A stretch of DNA of 34,823 nt from Pseudomonadota bacterium (GCA_018241895.1 JAFECX010000029.1:1-34823); one strand, 5' to 3'. Shown: positions 18,875 through 29,716, counted from the first letter of the stretch. The notes: a model not told the origin generated them from the sequence alone. Program-made: numbers and translations.

Positions 18875-19567
18875 TCAGCGTCCCTTCCTGCGGCGCTTGC
18901 CCTGGTGCAGCGGCCGGCCGGCTGCATTGCTCGCCGCGGCGGGTGCTGCTGCCGGCGCTGCCTTCTGCCCAAGGCGCGACTCGGTGCCCGCGAGCAGCTT
19001 GCGGATGTTGCCTTCGTGGCGCCAGATCAGCAGCAGGCTCATCGCCACCAGCGCGAGCAGCACCGGCTCGACGCCCCAGATGAGCGCCTGGTAGAAGGGA
19101 GCGAACACCGCGGTCACGATCGAAGCGAGCGACGAATAGCGGAAGAAGGCCGCAATGATGATCCAGGTCGCAAGACTCGCCGCGCCGAGCAGCGGGTTGA
19201 CGGCCAGCAGCACGCCGGCCGCGGTGGCCACGCCCTTGCCGCCGCGAAAACGGAAGAACAGCGGCCACAGATGCCCGACGAACGCCGCCAGGCCGGTGAA
19301 CGCCGCAGCCGTCTCGCCGATGCCGAAGTGCGGTCCGTAGAGGCGCACCAGCAGCACCGGCACGTAGCCCTTGAGCGCATCGAGCACCAACGTGAGCACG
19401 GCCGCTGCGCGGTTGCCCGAGCGCAGCACGTTGGTGGCGCCGGGATTGCCCGAGCCGTAGCTGCGCGGATCGGCCAGACCGAGCGCGTGGCTGACGACGA
19501 CCGCGAACGACACGCTGCCGGCCAGATAGCCGCCGACGATGGCCACCACGAAGGCATAGTTGTGCAT
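18875..19567 (-). CDS. plsY: Acyl-phosphate:glycerol-3-phosphate acyltransferase PlsY
   Basis: An inner-membrane enzyme that transfers an acyl group from acyl-phosphate to glycerol-3-phosphate, the first step of phospholipid synthesis. Family motifs are present: AGSVSFAVVVS, GSGNPGATNVLRSG (acceptor site) and FRGGKGVATAAGVL, then a RHEGNIRKLLAG loop. At least five membrane helices are visible. The 230-residue length includes a roughly 30-residue basic, Ala/Pro-rich tail ending in GKRRRKGR, longer than usual. ATG 19567 is preferred over an in-frame TTG at 19576. Confidence 0.93.
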   Translation of the reverse strand: MHNYAFVVAIVGGYLAGSVSFAVVVSHALGLADPRSYGSGNPGATNVLRSGNRAAAVLTLVLDALKGYVPVLLVRLYGPHFGIGETAAAFTGLAAFVGHLWPLFFRFRGGKGVATAAGVLLAVNPLLGAASLATWIIIAAFFRYSSLASIVTAVFAPFYQALIWGVEPVLLALVAMSLLLIWRHEGNIRKLLAGTESRLGQKAAPAAAPAAASNAAGRPLHQGKRRRKGR

Positions 19568-19619
19568 CGGGCGCAAGTGTAAGCGGCGCCCTCCCCGGCT
19601 TCGGCAGGCGACGGCCTCG

Positions 19620-20159
19620 TCAGCCTCCCGTCCAGGCCGCCTCGAAGGCGGCGCGCAGGGTCTGCACGTGCGCGGCCGCCGGCGCCGCCGACGCTGCGCC
19701 CGCCGTGCCGCAGAGCAGCTCGAGATAGCGCGTCAGGTTCGCCTGCGCCGCCTGCGGTGGCGATACCGGGCGGCGCGGCGGCGGCCACGAGGCGGCGAGG
19801 TCGAAGAGCGCCGTCTGCTCGAGGTGCTCGAGCTCGAGCTCGAGCGCGAGCAGGCGCTTGTGCAGCGCCGAGGCCGCAGCCTGCGTCTGCCCCGCCGCAG
19901 CCGCGAGGCGCTTGTGCGCGCGCCGCACGGCGCGCAACGGCACGATGACCGCAGACTGCCACGCGCGCGTGCGCGCCATCGCCTGGCGCAGCCGGCGTCC
20001 GTCGAGCGCGAAGCCGCGGCCGGCCAGCCAGCCGCAGAACAGCAGCAGATTGACGTCGGCGCCCTGCCCGTCCTGCAACGCGAGGCAGGCCCGCTCGACG
20101 CCCGGCGCGCGATACACGCGCAGCGAGAAGCGCCACAAGTCGTGCGCTGCGGCGTCCAT
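19620..20159 (-). CDS. TIGR02444/DUF2390 family protein
   Basis: A 179-residue protein matching the TIGR02444 family: DLWRFSLRVYRAPGVERACLAL, GADVNLLLFCGWLAGRG and ARTRAWQSAVIVPLRAVRR appear in the usual order in the first 90 residues. A helical segment and an Ala-rich tail follow. The family occurs in proteobacteria and has no known function. It begins 44 bp after ubiX and ends 52 bp before plsY on the same strand, so it could be read through from the phenol operon, although it is probably a separate housekeeping neighbour. Confidence 0.75.
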   Translation of the reverse strand: MDAAAHDLWRFSLRVYRAPGVERACLALQDGQGADVNLLLFCGWLAGRGFALDGRRLRQAMARTRAWQSAVIVPLRAVRRAHKRLAAAAGQTQAAASALHKRLLALELELEHLEQTALFDLAASWPPPRRPVSPPQAAQANLTRYLELLCGTAGAASAAPAAAHVQTLRAAFEAAWTGG

Positions 20160-20203
20160 CGGTGTGCTCGCCGCGATCCGACGGCCTCTGGAAACGCGCC
20201 GCG

Positions 20204-20854
20204 TCAGTGCGCGGGCGGTGGCACGGGCTGCACGCTCGGCACGCTCGGTGCGCTCTGCGCCTCCTGCGCGTTGTGCCGCGCCGCCGCCGGGCCGTGCCCG
20301 CTCCAGCGCCGAAACAGCTCGTGCTCGACGCCGACCTGGTCGAGCGCCTTGCCGATCGACTGGTGCACGAGGTCCATGATCGTCTGCGGCTGGTGATAGA
20401 AGGCGGGCATCGGCGGCAGGATCACCGCGCCGCAATCGGCGGCGCGCATCATGAGCTCGAGATGGCCGCGGTGCAGCGGTGTCTCGCGCACCATCAGCAC
20501 CAGCTTGCGCCCTTCCTTCAGCTGCACGTCGGCGGCGCGCACCACCAGGTTGTAGGTGAACGAGTTGGCGATCGCCGACAGCGTCTTCACCGTGCACGGC
20601 GCGACGATCATGCCGCGCGTGCGGAACGACCCGCTGGCCACCGCGGCGCCGACGTCCTTGTTGTTGTAGACGACGTCGGCAAGCGAGCGCACCTCCTCGA
20701 GCGGGTACGGCGTCTCGATCGCGAAGTTCAGGCCCGCGGCCTCGCTCAGGATCAGATGCGTCGGCTGGCCGAGCGACTTGAGCACGCGCAGCAGCTCGAC
20801 GCCGTAGATGACGCCGGTGGCGCCGGTGATCGCGACGATCAAGGGCAGGGTCAT
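20204..20854 (-). CDS. ubiX: UbiX-type flavin prenyltransferase
   Basis: Attaches a dimethylallyl unit to FMN to make prenylated FMN (prFMN), the cofactor of UbiD-family decarboxylases. The flavin-binding loop ITGATGVIYG (9-18), SGSFRTRGMIVAPCTVKTLS and the LMVRETPLHRGHLELM block identify the family. The 216 residues include a C-terminal Pro/Ala/Ser-rich tail of about 25 residues that is not part of the fold. It is the last gene of the phenol cluster, 165 bp after ppsC. Placement beside a UbiD homologue suggests it supplies cofactor to that enzyme; a role in ubiquinone synthesis is the alternative. Confidence 0.92.
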   Translation of the reverse strand: MTLPLIVAITGATGVIYGVELLRVLKSLGQPTHLILSEAAGLNFAIETPYPLEEVRSLADVVYNNKDVGAAVASGSFRTRGMIVAPCTVKTLSAIANSFTYNLVVRAADVQLKEGRKLVLMVRETPLHRGHLELMMRAADCGAVILPPMPAFYHQPQTIMDLVHQSIGKALDQVGVEHELFRRWSGHGPAAARHNAQEAQSAPSVPSVQPVPPPAH

Positions 20855-20969
20855 GGCAGGTGCGGCTCGGCGTAGGGGTGGGTACGGCAGGGCTCGGGCC
20901 GCATCAGCCGCTCGAGCCTGTCCAGCGGTCGGCGCAGGTCAAGCCGTTCGGGCCGGCCCAGCGATTCCT

Positions 20970-21023
20970 GTGGTTCCGGTGGTTCGGGTGGTTCGCGTGC
21001 TTCGGGTGGTCCGGGTGGCTCAG
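20970..21023. repeat. 9-bp tandem repeat between ppsC and ubiX
   Basis: Six consecutive 9-bp units follow the pattern GTGGTTCGG with one to four changes each (GTGGTTCCG, GTGGTTCGG, GTGGTTCGC, GTGCTTCGG, GTGGTCCGG, GTGGCTCAG). The last unit includes the ppsC stop codon. The rest is in the 165-bp gap before ubiX, the largest gap of the operon. It may be eroded coding sequence or a slippage-generated spacer. Confidence 0.85.
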
Positions 21024-21706
21024 GCAGCCATGGGCGACGTGGTCGGCTCGGTGCAGCCTATCACGGCGAAGCCGGCCGCTTCGAGCGCCGCGGCCACCTC
21101 GTGCACGTCGGCGCCGCCCAGGCGCAGTTGGATCTTGCGTGCATCGGCGGCGCCGCCGCTGATCGCATCGCCGCGAAAGGCCACCGGCGACATCGCCTGC
21201 AGCACCGCGCCGGCCTGCTCGGCGGCAGCGGCGATGCGCCCCATCACGCCCGGCCCGAGCCGCACCGGCCCCACGGTGATGCCGGCGCAGCCGTCGGACA
21301 CGCCCACGCACTGGCCGGCGATCTGGAAGATCTCGTTGGCCGAGATCACGCCGACGACGCGCTCGCCCTCGAGCACCGGGAACTGCGCCACGCCCAGCTG
21401 CTGTCCCTTGCGCAGGCAGTGCTCGATCGTGTCGCCGGGATGAAGCGTCGCCGGGCGGCGCACCATCACGTCGCGCACGCGCAGCCGCGTCACGAAGAAG
21501 TTGAACTCGTCCGGGTTCTGCGTCGCCAGCACGAGCTGGCCCATGCGCAGCAGGTTGACGCGGGTCACCAGGCCGCGCAGCTTGCCGTCGTCGACCACCG
21601 GCAGCGCATGCAGATGGTTCTCGGCGCACAGCCGCTTGGCCTCGGACACCAGGGTCGAACTCGGGATGGTGAGCGGCTCGGGCTGCATCCAGTTGCGCAC
21701 GATCAT
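21020..21706 (-). CDS. ppsC: Phenylphosphate synthase subunit C (twin-CBS protein)
   Basis: A 228-residue (about 24 kDa) protein with two CBS domains (about 1-57 and 75-130) and a C-terminal ACT-like domain (about 138-218, containing GITVGPVRLGPGVMG and GDAISGGAADARK). In Thauera aromatica the third component of phenylphosphate synthase is a 24-kDa CBS protein that stimulates phenol phosphorylation by the other two; size, domains and genomic partners agree here. CBS domains commonly bind adenine nucleotides, so energy-state control is plausible. The ATG at 21706 follows CAGGAGAC, the same ribosome-site octamer as ppsA. Unusually, it is separated from ppsB by two genes. Confidence 0.82.
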   Translation of the reverse strand: MIVRNWMQPEPLTIPSSTLVSEAKRLCAENHLHALPVVDDGKLRGLVTRVNLLRMGQLVLATQNPDEFNFFVTRLRVRDVMVRRPATLHPGDTIEHCLRKGQQLGVAQFPVLEGERVVGVISANEIFQIAGQCVGVSDGCAGITVGPVRLGPGVMGRIAAAAEQAGAVLQAMSPVAFRGDAISGGAADARKIQLRLGGADVHEVAAALEAAGFAVIGCTEPTTSPMAA

Positions 21707-21734
21707 CGCGACGTCTCCTGCAAAAGCACTGCGC

Positions 21735-23006
21735 TCACGCCGCGCCGGCGGCCTGCGCGGCCTGCGCGGCCTGTGCCGCCCGGTACAGGCGCACGAACGC
21801 GTCGACCGCGACGCGCGCGAACTCGGGCGTGTACAGCTGCAGGTCGACCTTCTGCACGCGCCCGGGCTGCACCAGGCGCTGCTCGAGCCGTTCGACGAAG
21901 GCGGCGTCGGCCGCCGGGTCGTACATCGGGCGCCCGGGGCGGTCGAGCGACGACCAGCCCTGCAGCGGCACGAGGAAGGTCCACTCGCCGCGCGCCGCGT
22001 TCAGGCGCTCGGCGATCACGTCGGCCGCGGCGCGCAGCTCGTCGGCGCTGGTGCGCACCTGCACGCGCAGCGCGTCCTGCACGAACTGCGCCCGCTCGCG
22101 CGTCTTCGCCAGCATGTCCTCGCGCCCGCCGTAGGAGAGGATGTCCAGCCCGCAGGGCGCGAGCACGGTCGGGATGCCGGCCGCGGCGGCGGCCTCGAGC
22201 CGATCGGGGCCGGGGTCGCGGTTGCCCTTGAACAGGTGCTCCATGACGCCGCCGATGCACAGGTCGAGCGCGCCCTGGAAGGCGCCGTCGCGGATCATCT
22301 CCTCCATCGCGCGGTCGCCCTTGCCCTGCGCGTGGCAGACGATGGGCGTGAAGCCGGCCTCCTCGAGCATGCCCAGCGCCGCCTGCACCGCCATCTCGCC
22401 GAAGCCGAACGAGGACACCGCGACGCACGGCTTGTCGAAGCGGAAGTCGGTGCCCAGCGTCATCTCGACCATGCCGCAGATGGCGCCGACCGCGTTCACG
22501 ATCTGCGCCTTCAGCAGCGGGTTCATCTTGACGATGTCGAGCACCGTGTGGTGCATCGTGATGTCGCGCGTGCCGACGTACTTGTCGATGTACGCCGGGT
22601 GCGCGGCCATCGGCGAGGCCATCAGCTTCGGAAAGCCGAAGGGCAGCGTCTTCATCACCGAGGTCGCCACCAGCGTCGCCGTGCCGCCGCCGATGCCGAT
22701 GATGCCGTGCACGCGCCCGGCGGCGTGCAGCTCGGCCACGATCTCGGAGGCGCCCTTGATCTGGTTGCGCATCGCCGCGTCGCGGTCGCTGCGGTACTTC
22801 TCGCGCACCGTCTCGATCGGCATGCCGCCGCGCGCGGCGACCTCCTCGGTGCGGATGTCGCCGGGAAACGGCGGCGGCTCCTCCAGGCTGAAGTCGAGCA
22901 GGATGGCGTCGTGGCCGCGCGCGGCGATCATCTCCTTGACGAAGACGATGTCCTCGCCGCGGGTGTCGAGGTTGCAGACGACGACGATGCCCTTGCGTGC
23001 GCCCAT
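21735..23006 (-). CDS. UPF0261 / Tm-1-like ATP-binding domain protein
   Basis: A 423-residue protein of the UPF0261 family, related to the ATP-binding N-terminal domain of the tomato virus-resistance protein Tm-1. Visible blocks: GIVVVCNLDTRGEDIVFVKE at the start, HGIIGIGGGTATLVATSVMK (glycine-rich nucleotide site), TRDITMHHTVLDIVKMN, and GFTPIVCHAQGKGDRAMEEM. The last 15 residues are an AAQ repeat. No enzymatic activity is established. It lies between the UbiD homologue (52 bp upstream) and ppsC (28 bp downstream), clearly within the phenol operon. It is not among the subunits of phenylphosphate synthase or carboxylase that I know, so its role is open. Confidence 0.85.
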   Translation of the reverse strand: MGARKGIVVVCNLDTRGEDIVFVKEMIAARGHDAILLDFSLEEPPPFPGDIRTEEVAARGGMPIETVREKYRSDRDAAMRNQIKGASEIVAELHAAGRVHGIIGIGGGTATLVATSVMKTLPFGFPKLMASPMAAHPAYIDKYVGTRDITMHHTVLDIVKMNPLLKAQIVNAVGAICGMVEMTLGTDFRFDKPCVAVSSFGFGEMAVQAALGMLEEAGFTPIVCHAQGKGDRAMEEMIRDGAFQGALDLCIGGVMEHLFKGNRDPGPDRLEAAAAAGIPTVLAPCGLDILSYGGREDMLAKTRERAQFVQDALRVQVRTSADELRAAADVIAERLNAARGEWTFLVPLQGWSSLDRPGRPMYDPAADAAFVERLEQRLVQPGRVQKVDLQLYTPEFARVAVDAFVRLYRAAQAAQAAQAAGAA

Positions 23007-23058
23007 GTGTGCCGCTGCCCTTCGTTTCGGTGCCGTGGAGGAGTCCGCCGCGCGGCGC

Positions 23059-24579
23059 TCACATCTCGTGCGTCTTGGTCTTCTTCGGCGGCTCGGGCCG
23101 CGTCAGGCGGTTGATCATCCCCGCCACCGGGCTCGCGCCGCCGAAGCCGTACTCGCTCCAGCGGTCGGAGACCTTCTGCAGCACCGCGCGGTCCATGAAG
23201 ATCTCGTTGGGCTTGTTCTTCCACTCGTACGGGGTGCAGGCGTCGAGCAGGATGCGGCTGGTGATCTCGCGCGCCTCGATCGGCAGCCCCGGGTCCAGCG
23301 GCGTCGAGCGGCCGCGGTCGATGATCTGCGCCGAGCGCTTGGGATCGAAGCGCGTCGCCAGCGCCCACCAGATGCGGTCCCAGTCCTCGGCGTCGATGTC
23401 GTGGTCGACCGTGATCACGCCCTTGACGCCGTAGTGGCCGGTGGTGCTGGCGATCACCGCGTTGCCGACGTGGTTCGAGTGCCCCGGGTACATCTGCTTG
23501 ACCGAGACCACGACCCAGAAGCGCCCGCAGGCCTCGGGCGGGATGTACACGCTCTGGATGCCCGGCACCTTCATCGTCTCGAGGTCGTACCACAGCGTCG
23601 CGGTGCGGTTGAGCGACTGGATCATGTGGATGTCGTTGATCGGCTTGCCCACCGTCGTCGACCACATGACCGGCTTGTTGCGGTACAGGATGCGCTTGAT
23701 GCGCAGCACCGGCTTCGGGTAGTCCTTGCCCTTGTTGCCCGAGTAGTAGCCGGTGTACTCGCCGAACGGGCCCTCGTCCATCAGCTCGTTGGGGTCGATG
23801 AAGCCCTCGGCGATGATCTCGGCGTTGGCCGGCAGCGTGAGCCCGGTGACGTCGGACTTGAACACCGGCACCGGGCGGCCGCGCAGCGAGCCGGCGATGT
23901 CGTACTCGTCCATCTGCGCGCTCACCAGCGTCGACGCGGCGAGGAAGAGCACCGGGTCGCAGCCGACGACGGCGGCCGCGGGCATGAGCTGGCCGCGCTC
24001 CTGGTACTTCTTCATGTGCATGTCGCCATGCTTGCCCTTGATGATCTGCGAGCCCAGGATGTCCTTGCCCAGCACCTGCGAGCGGTAGGTGCCGAGGTTG
24101 GTCCAGCCGGTGTCGGGGTCCTGCGTCACCAGGTAGCCGGCGGTGACGAAGAAGCGCCCGCCGTCGTCGGGGTAGAACCACGGCACCGGGAACTTCTCGA
24201 TGTCGATCGCGTCGCCGGTGACCTGGTTCTCCATCACCGGCGGCTTGTCGACGAACACCGGCTTGATCATCTGCTTGGTGGTGAGCTCCATCCACTTCTT
24301 GGACAGCTGGCTCATCGACAGCCCCGGCTCCTGTTCGAGCGCGATCGCCAGCCGCTTGGGCGTGGTGAAGGCGCTGGTGAAGACCGGGATGTCGTAGCCC
24401 TTGACGTTCTCGTACATCAGCGCCGGGCCCTTTTGCTCCTCGTTGACCTTGGAGACATGGCACAGCTCGTACTTCCAGTCGACCTCGGCCTTCACGCGAT
24501 GCAGTTCGCCGTGCGCCTCCAGCGCGGCGATGTAGCTGCGCAGGTCGTCGATGGGGCGGACTTCGGTACGTGCGTTCAT
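23059..24579 (-). CDS. UbiD-family (de)carboxylase, phenylphosphate-carboxylase-like
   Basis: A 506-residue UbiD-family enzyme using prFMN and a divalent metal. In this context it should carboxylate phenylphosphate at the para position to 4-hydroxybenzoate, as PpcA/PpcB do in Thauera. Key positions: Asn161 and Arg166 in NLGTYR, His184 in KGKHGDMH, Glu225 in DEYDIAG, the AEIIAEG glutamates (254, 258) and EGPFGEYTGYY (269-279). All are as expected for an active UbiD. The ATG at 24579 follows CGGAGCA. It is the only UbiD in the window, whereas Thauera carboxylase has two. Assignment to PpcA, PpcB or a 4-hydroxybenzoate decarboxylase cannot be made by eye. Confidence 0.88.
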   Translation of the reverse strand: MNARTEVRPIDDLRSYIAALEAHGELHRVKAEVDWKYELCHVSKVNEEQKGPALMYENVKGYDIPVFTSAFTTPKRLAIALEQEPGLSMSQLSKKWMELTTKQMIKPVFVDKPPVMENQVTGDAIDIEKFPVPWFYPDDGGRFFVTAGYLVTQDPDTGWTNLGTYRSQVLGKDILGSQIIKGKHGDMHMKKYQERGQLMPAAAVVGCDPVLFLAASTLVSAQMDEYDIAGSLRGRPVPVFKSDVTGLTLPANAEIIAEGFIDPNELMDEGPFGEYTGYYSGNKGKDYPKPVLRIKRILYRNKPVMWSTTVGKPINDIHMIQSLNRTATLWYDLETMKVPGIQSVYIPPEACGRFWVVVSVKQMYPGHSNHVGNAVIASTTGHYGVKGVITVDHDIDAEDWDRIWWALATRFDPKRSAQIIDRGRSTPLDPGLPIEAREITSRILLDACTPYEWKNKPNEIFMDRAVLQKVSDRWSEYGFGGASPVAGMINRLTRPEPPKKTKTHEM

Positions 24580-24627
24580 TCGTGCTCCGTTGGGGTTGGG
24601 GTCGGGGGTAGGGAAAGGGCTCGCGTC

Positions 24628-25755
<1,128 letters not shown>

Positions 25756-25777
25756 CGCGCGCTCCCGCCCAGTGCGC

Positions 25778-27613
25778 TCAGCGCGCGATGCTGACCGCGC
25801 CGGTCGAGCCGTCCACGCGCAGCATCATGCCGGTCTTGATGATCTTGGTGGCGTGGCCGGTGCCCACCACCGCCGGCATGCCGTACTCGCGGCAGACGAT
25901 GGCCGCGTGGCTCATGACGCCGCCGACGTCGGTGATGCAGGCGCCGATCTTGGCGAACGCCGGCGCCCACGACGGCGAGGTGGTCGGCGCGACCAGGACC
26001 TCGCCTTCTTGCAGCGCGCTCACCTCGTCGACGGTGCGGCACACGCGTGCCTTGCCTTCGATGATGCCGGGGCTGCCGGCGAAGCCCTTGAGCTCGGTGA
26101 TGGTGTCGGGATCGGCGACCTCCTGCACCGACGCCCAGTCGGCGAGCGAGGTGTTCGTGACGCCCCACAGGACGATCGTGAACGGCTCCTGGATGACCTC
26201 GGGCGCGGTGCCGATCGCCGGCGGCGCCTTCCACTCGCGGAACTTGGCCATCACGCCCTTGCGCCACTCGACCTCCGGCGGCCAGGTGGCGGTGCCGCGC
26301 GGCGTCACGCCGGTGGCCCAGGCGGTGACGATGTCCCACAGCGCCGACTTGATCTCGTCGCGGCGCAGCAGCCACACGTCCTCGACGTCCTTCAGGACGC
26401 CTTGCTCGACCATGACGGCGGCGACTTCGCGCATCTTGTTCCAGAACACCGAGTGGAACCAGTGCTCGACGTAGAACAGGTGGTTCTCGACGTACGGGAA
26501 CACGGTCTTGGCGGTGCCGAGCAACTGGTCGAACTGCGCGAGGTCTTCGGGCTTGTCGATGAGCGCGCGGTACTCGGCGGTGATGCGGTCGCGCTCGGCG
26601 CGCACCTTCTCGGTCGGACGGTCGATGTTGACGCCCTGGCGCAGCTTGCCGATGTAGGTGGCGATGCCCGTCAGCGGCACGTTCATCTGGTCGTTCCACG
26701 AGCGGTCGTAGTGGAACCAGCCGGTGCCGGTGGAGATGTTGAACCACGGCTCGCGCGCCAGGCTGAGCGAAGTCAGCCACTCGACGCCCTTGGGCGTCTT
26801 CTTCAGCGCCTCCTCGACCTCGGTCCACTGCGGGCTGAAGGTGAGGATCTCGTCGACGCCAAGCTCGAGCGCGCGCCGCGCGAGCTTCTTCAGCTGCTCG
26901 TCGGGCTCGTACATGATGACGTCGATGCCCGAGATCATCTGCGTCACGCGCTGCGCCGGGATGTTGGGGAACAGCTTCTGCGCGAAGTCGAGGAAGAACA
27001 CGTAGGCCGCGTAGCCCAGGTTCAGGAACTCGAAGTGGTACTGCCAGCACTTGATGCCGAGGTTGATCAGGTCGTCGTACGACTTGAGCAGGTGGTAGCC
27101 CTTCGATTCGCCGAGCGCGTCGGTGACGACCGACATGTCCTCGATGTCGGGCAGGCGCGGGATGCGGATCGCCTCGAGCTCGCGGATCGTGGCCTCCATC
27201 TTGACCTTCCACTTGGCCTCGAGCGCATCCCAGTTCTTGTAGTAGTGGCCGGCGCGCTCCATGAAGTGCGGCACGCGGCTGCCGATCTCGTTGCCGTCCT
27301 TGACCGGCACCGGCGAGATGTAGACGTAGCCGTTGATCATGCGGTGGTCGACGCCGCGCACCGGCGGCACCACGAAGATGCGGTTGTTGAACTGCGACAG
27401 CGCCAGATACCAGGCTTCGTCCCACAGCGTGTCGAACGGGTACAGCGGCTCGGGATAGTGCAGCCCGTCGTAGAACCAGAACGTCTCCTTCTCGTACGCA
27501 TTGCGCACCGGGTCGTCGGTGACGAACTGGTACTGGTACGGATACATCCGCTCCCAGCCCTCGGTGCCGGGAATGGTCTGCGCCTTGACGTCGTGCGGGA
27601 CCGGGAACTTCAT
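25778..27613 (-). CDS. ppsA: Phenylphosphate synthase subunit A (phosphohistidine subunit)
   Basis: A 611-residue (about 70 kDa) protein that should transfer a phosphoryl group from a phosphohistidine to phenol. The C-terminal 100 residues are the PEP-utilising swivelling domain with GGVMSHAAIVCREYG; its histidine is residue 569, the number I recall for the phosphorylated His of Thauera aromatica PpsA. The N-terminal 480 residues carry many aromatic residues and share little with ordinary PEP synthase, as expected for a phenol-binding part. The ATG at 27613 follows ACAGGAGAC at good spacing. It is the first gene of the operon, about 50 nt downstream of a predicted sigma54 start site. Confidence 0.92.
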   Translation of the reverse strand: MKFPVPHDVKAQTIPGTEGWERMYPYQYQFVTDDPVRNAYEKETFWFYDGLHYPEPLYPFDTLWDEAWYLALSQFNNRIFVVPPVRGVDHRMINGYVYISPVPVKDGNEIGSRVPHFMERAGHYYKNWDALEAKWKVKMEATIRELEAIRIPRLPDIEDMSVVTDALGESKGYHLLKSYDDLINLGIKCWQYHFEFLNLGYAAYVFFLDFAQKLFPNIPAQRVTQMISGIDVIMYEPDEQLKKLARRALELGVDEILTFSPQWTEVEEALKKTPKGVEWLTSLSLAREPWFNISTGTGWFHYDRSWNDQMNVPLTGIATYIGKLRQGVNIDRPTEKVRAERDRITAEYRALIDKPEDLAQFDQLLGTAKTVFPYVENHLFYVEHWFHSVFWNKMREVAAVMVEQGVLKDVEDVWLLRRDEIKSALWDIVTAWATGVTPRGTATWPPEVEWRKGVMAKFREWKAPPAIGTAPEVIQEPFTIVLWGVTNTSLADWASVQEVADPDTITELKGFAGSPGIIEGKARVCRTVDEVSALQEGEVLVAPTTSPSWAPAFAKIGACITDVGGVMSHAAIVCREYGMPAVVGTGHATKIIKTGMMLRVDGSTGAVSIAR

Positions 27614-27675
27614 GCGCTTGTCTCCTGTCACTCGTGGACCGCGGCGGGCTGTCGCGGCGATGTATGTTCCGGTAC

Positions 27676-27690
27676 GCAAGCCGCGTGCCA
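27676..27690 (-). promoter_or_regulatory. Sigma54 (-24/-12) promoter of the phenol operon
   Basis: On the minus strand the sequence reads TGGCAC-GCGGC-TTGC, matching the RpoN consensus TGGCAC-N5-TTGC at all ten fixed bases with exact spacing. The base before it is C and the base after the first element is G, also consensus. If the final C is -12, transcription starts near 27664, giving a leader of about 50 nt to ppsA. The divergent sigma54 activator gene and its sites upstream support the call. Confidence 0.85.
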
Positions 27691-27824
27691 GACCGATGCG
27701 CCGGCGCGCCGCCGTGAGTTGCGTCCCGGCGGCTGCCCGGGCGCGCGGCGCACAGCCGCGCCACTGCGCACTCGATTGCGGCGCTGCAGCAGGGCACGCT
27801 CCGCCGGGCGCCTCCGCGCTGCAG

Positions 27825-27840
27825 TTGTCCGAAACGTCAA
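27825..27840. promoter_or_regulatory. Candidate proximal activator site (UAS2)
   Basis: TTGTCCGAAACGTCAA matches the XylR/DmpR site consensus TTGANCAATTGATCAA at 9 of 15 defined positions, with both ends (TTG and TCAA) intact. Its centre is 41 bp, close to four helical turns, from the stronger distal site, and about 168 bp upstream of the predicted start site. It is weaker than the distal site. Confidence 0.4.
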
Positions 27841-27865
27841 GAACCGGCCCGCCGGGCACCCGGTT

Positions 27866-27881
27866 TTGATCATTTGGACAA
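27866..27881. promoter_or_regulatory. Candidate distal activator site (UAS1)
   Basis: TTGATCATTTGGACAA matches the XylR/DmpR/MopR upstream activating sequence TTGANCAATTGATCAA at 12 of 15 defined positions and is an imperfect inverted repeat. It lies about 209 bp upstream of the predicted ppsA transcription start and about 95 bp before the regulator start. In an otherwise very GC-rich region its AT content stands out. Confidence 0.6.
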
Positions 27882-27974
27882 CGCCCGAGGCCGGCACGCC
27901 CGGGCCGATCCGGCGCGGCAAGCCTTGATGTCCCGCAAAGCGACGCCCGTCGCCTGGCGCTACAAGGACGCTTC

Positions 27975-29705
<1,731 letters not shown>

Positions 29706-29716
29706 CGCGCGCGGCG

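Larger units (their letters stand above)
27614..27974. other. Regulatory region between ppsA and its activator gene
   Basis: A 361-bp divergent intergenic region. From the ppsA side it holds the ribosome site, a sigma54 promoter, about 135 bp without recognised sites, two candidate activator-binding sites, and the AAGGA ribosome site of the regulator. The layout (promoter, then activator sites 160-220 bp upstream) is that of DmpR/XylR-controlled promoters. No IHF consensus was found in the GC-rich middle, and no clear promoter for the regulator itself. Confidence 0.7.

Noticed and set aside
20204..23006. A PpcD-like HAD phosphatase or a PpcC-sized subunit hidden in the cluster
   Set aside because: No DxDxT/V HAD motif appears in any gene, and no unassigned frame of about 80-180 codons with good ribosome site lies in the gaps.
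25778..27613. Ordinary PEP synthase or pyruvate phosphate dikinase split by a frameshift
   Set aside because: Both parts have their own ribosome sites and intact ends, the PEP/pyruvate-binding TIM barrel is absent, and the gene order is reversed relative to PEP synthase domains, as in phenylphosphate synthase.
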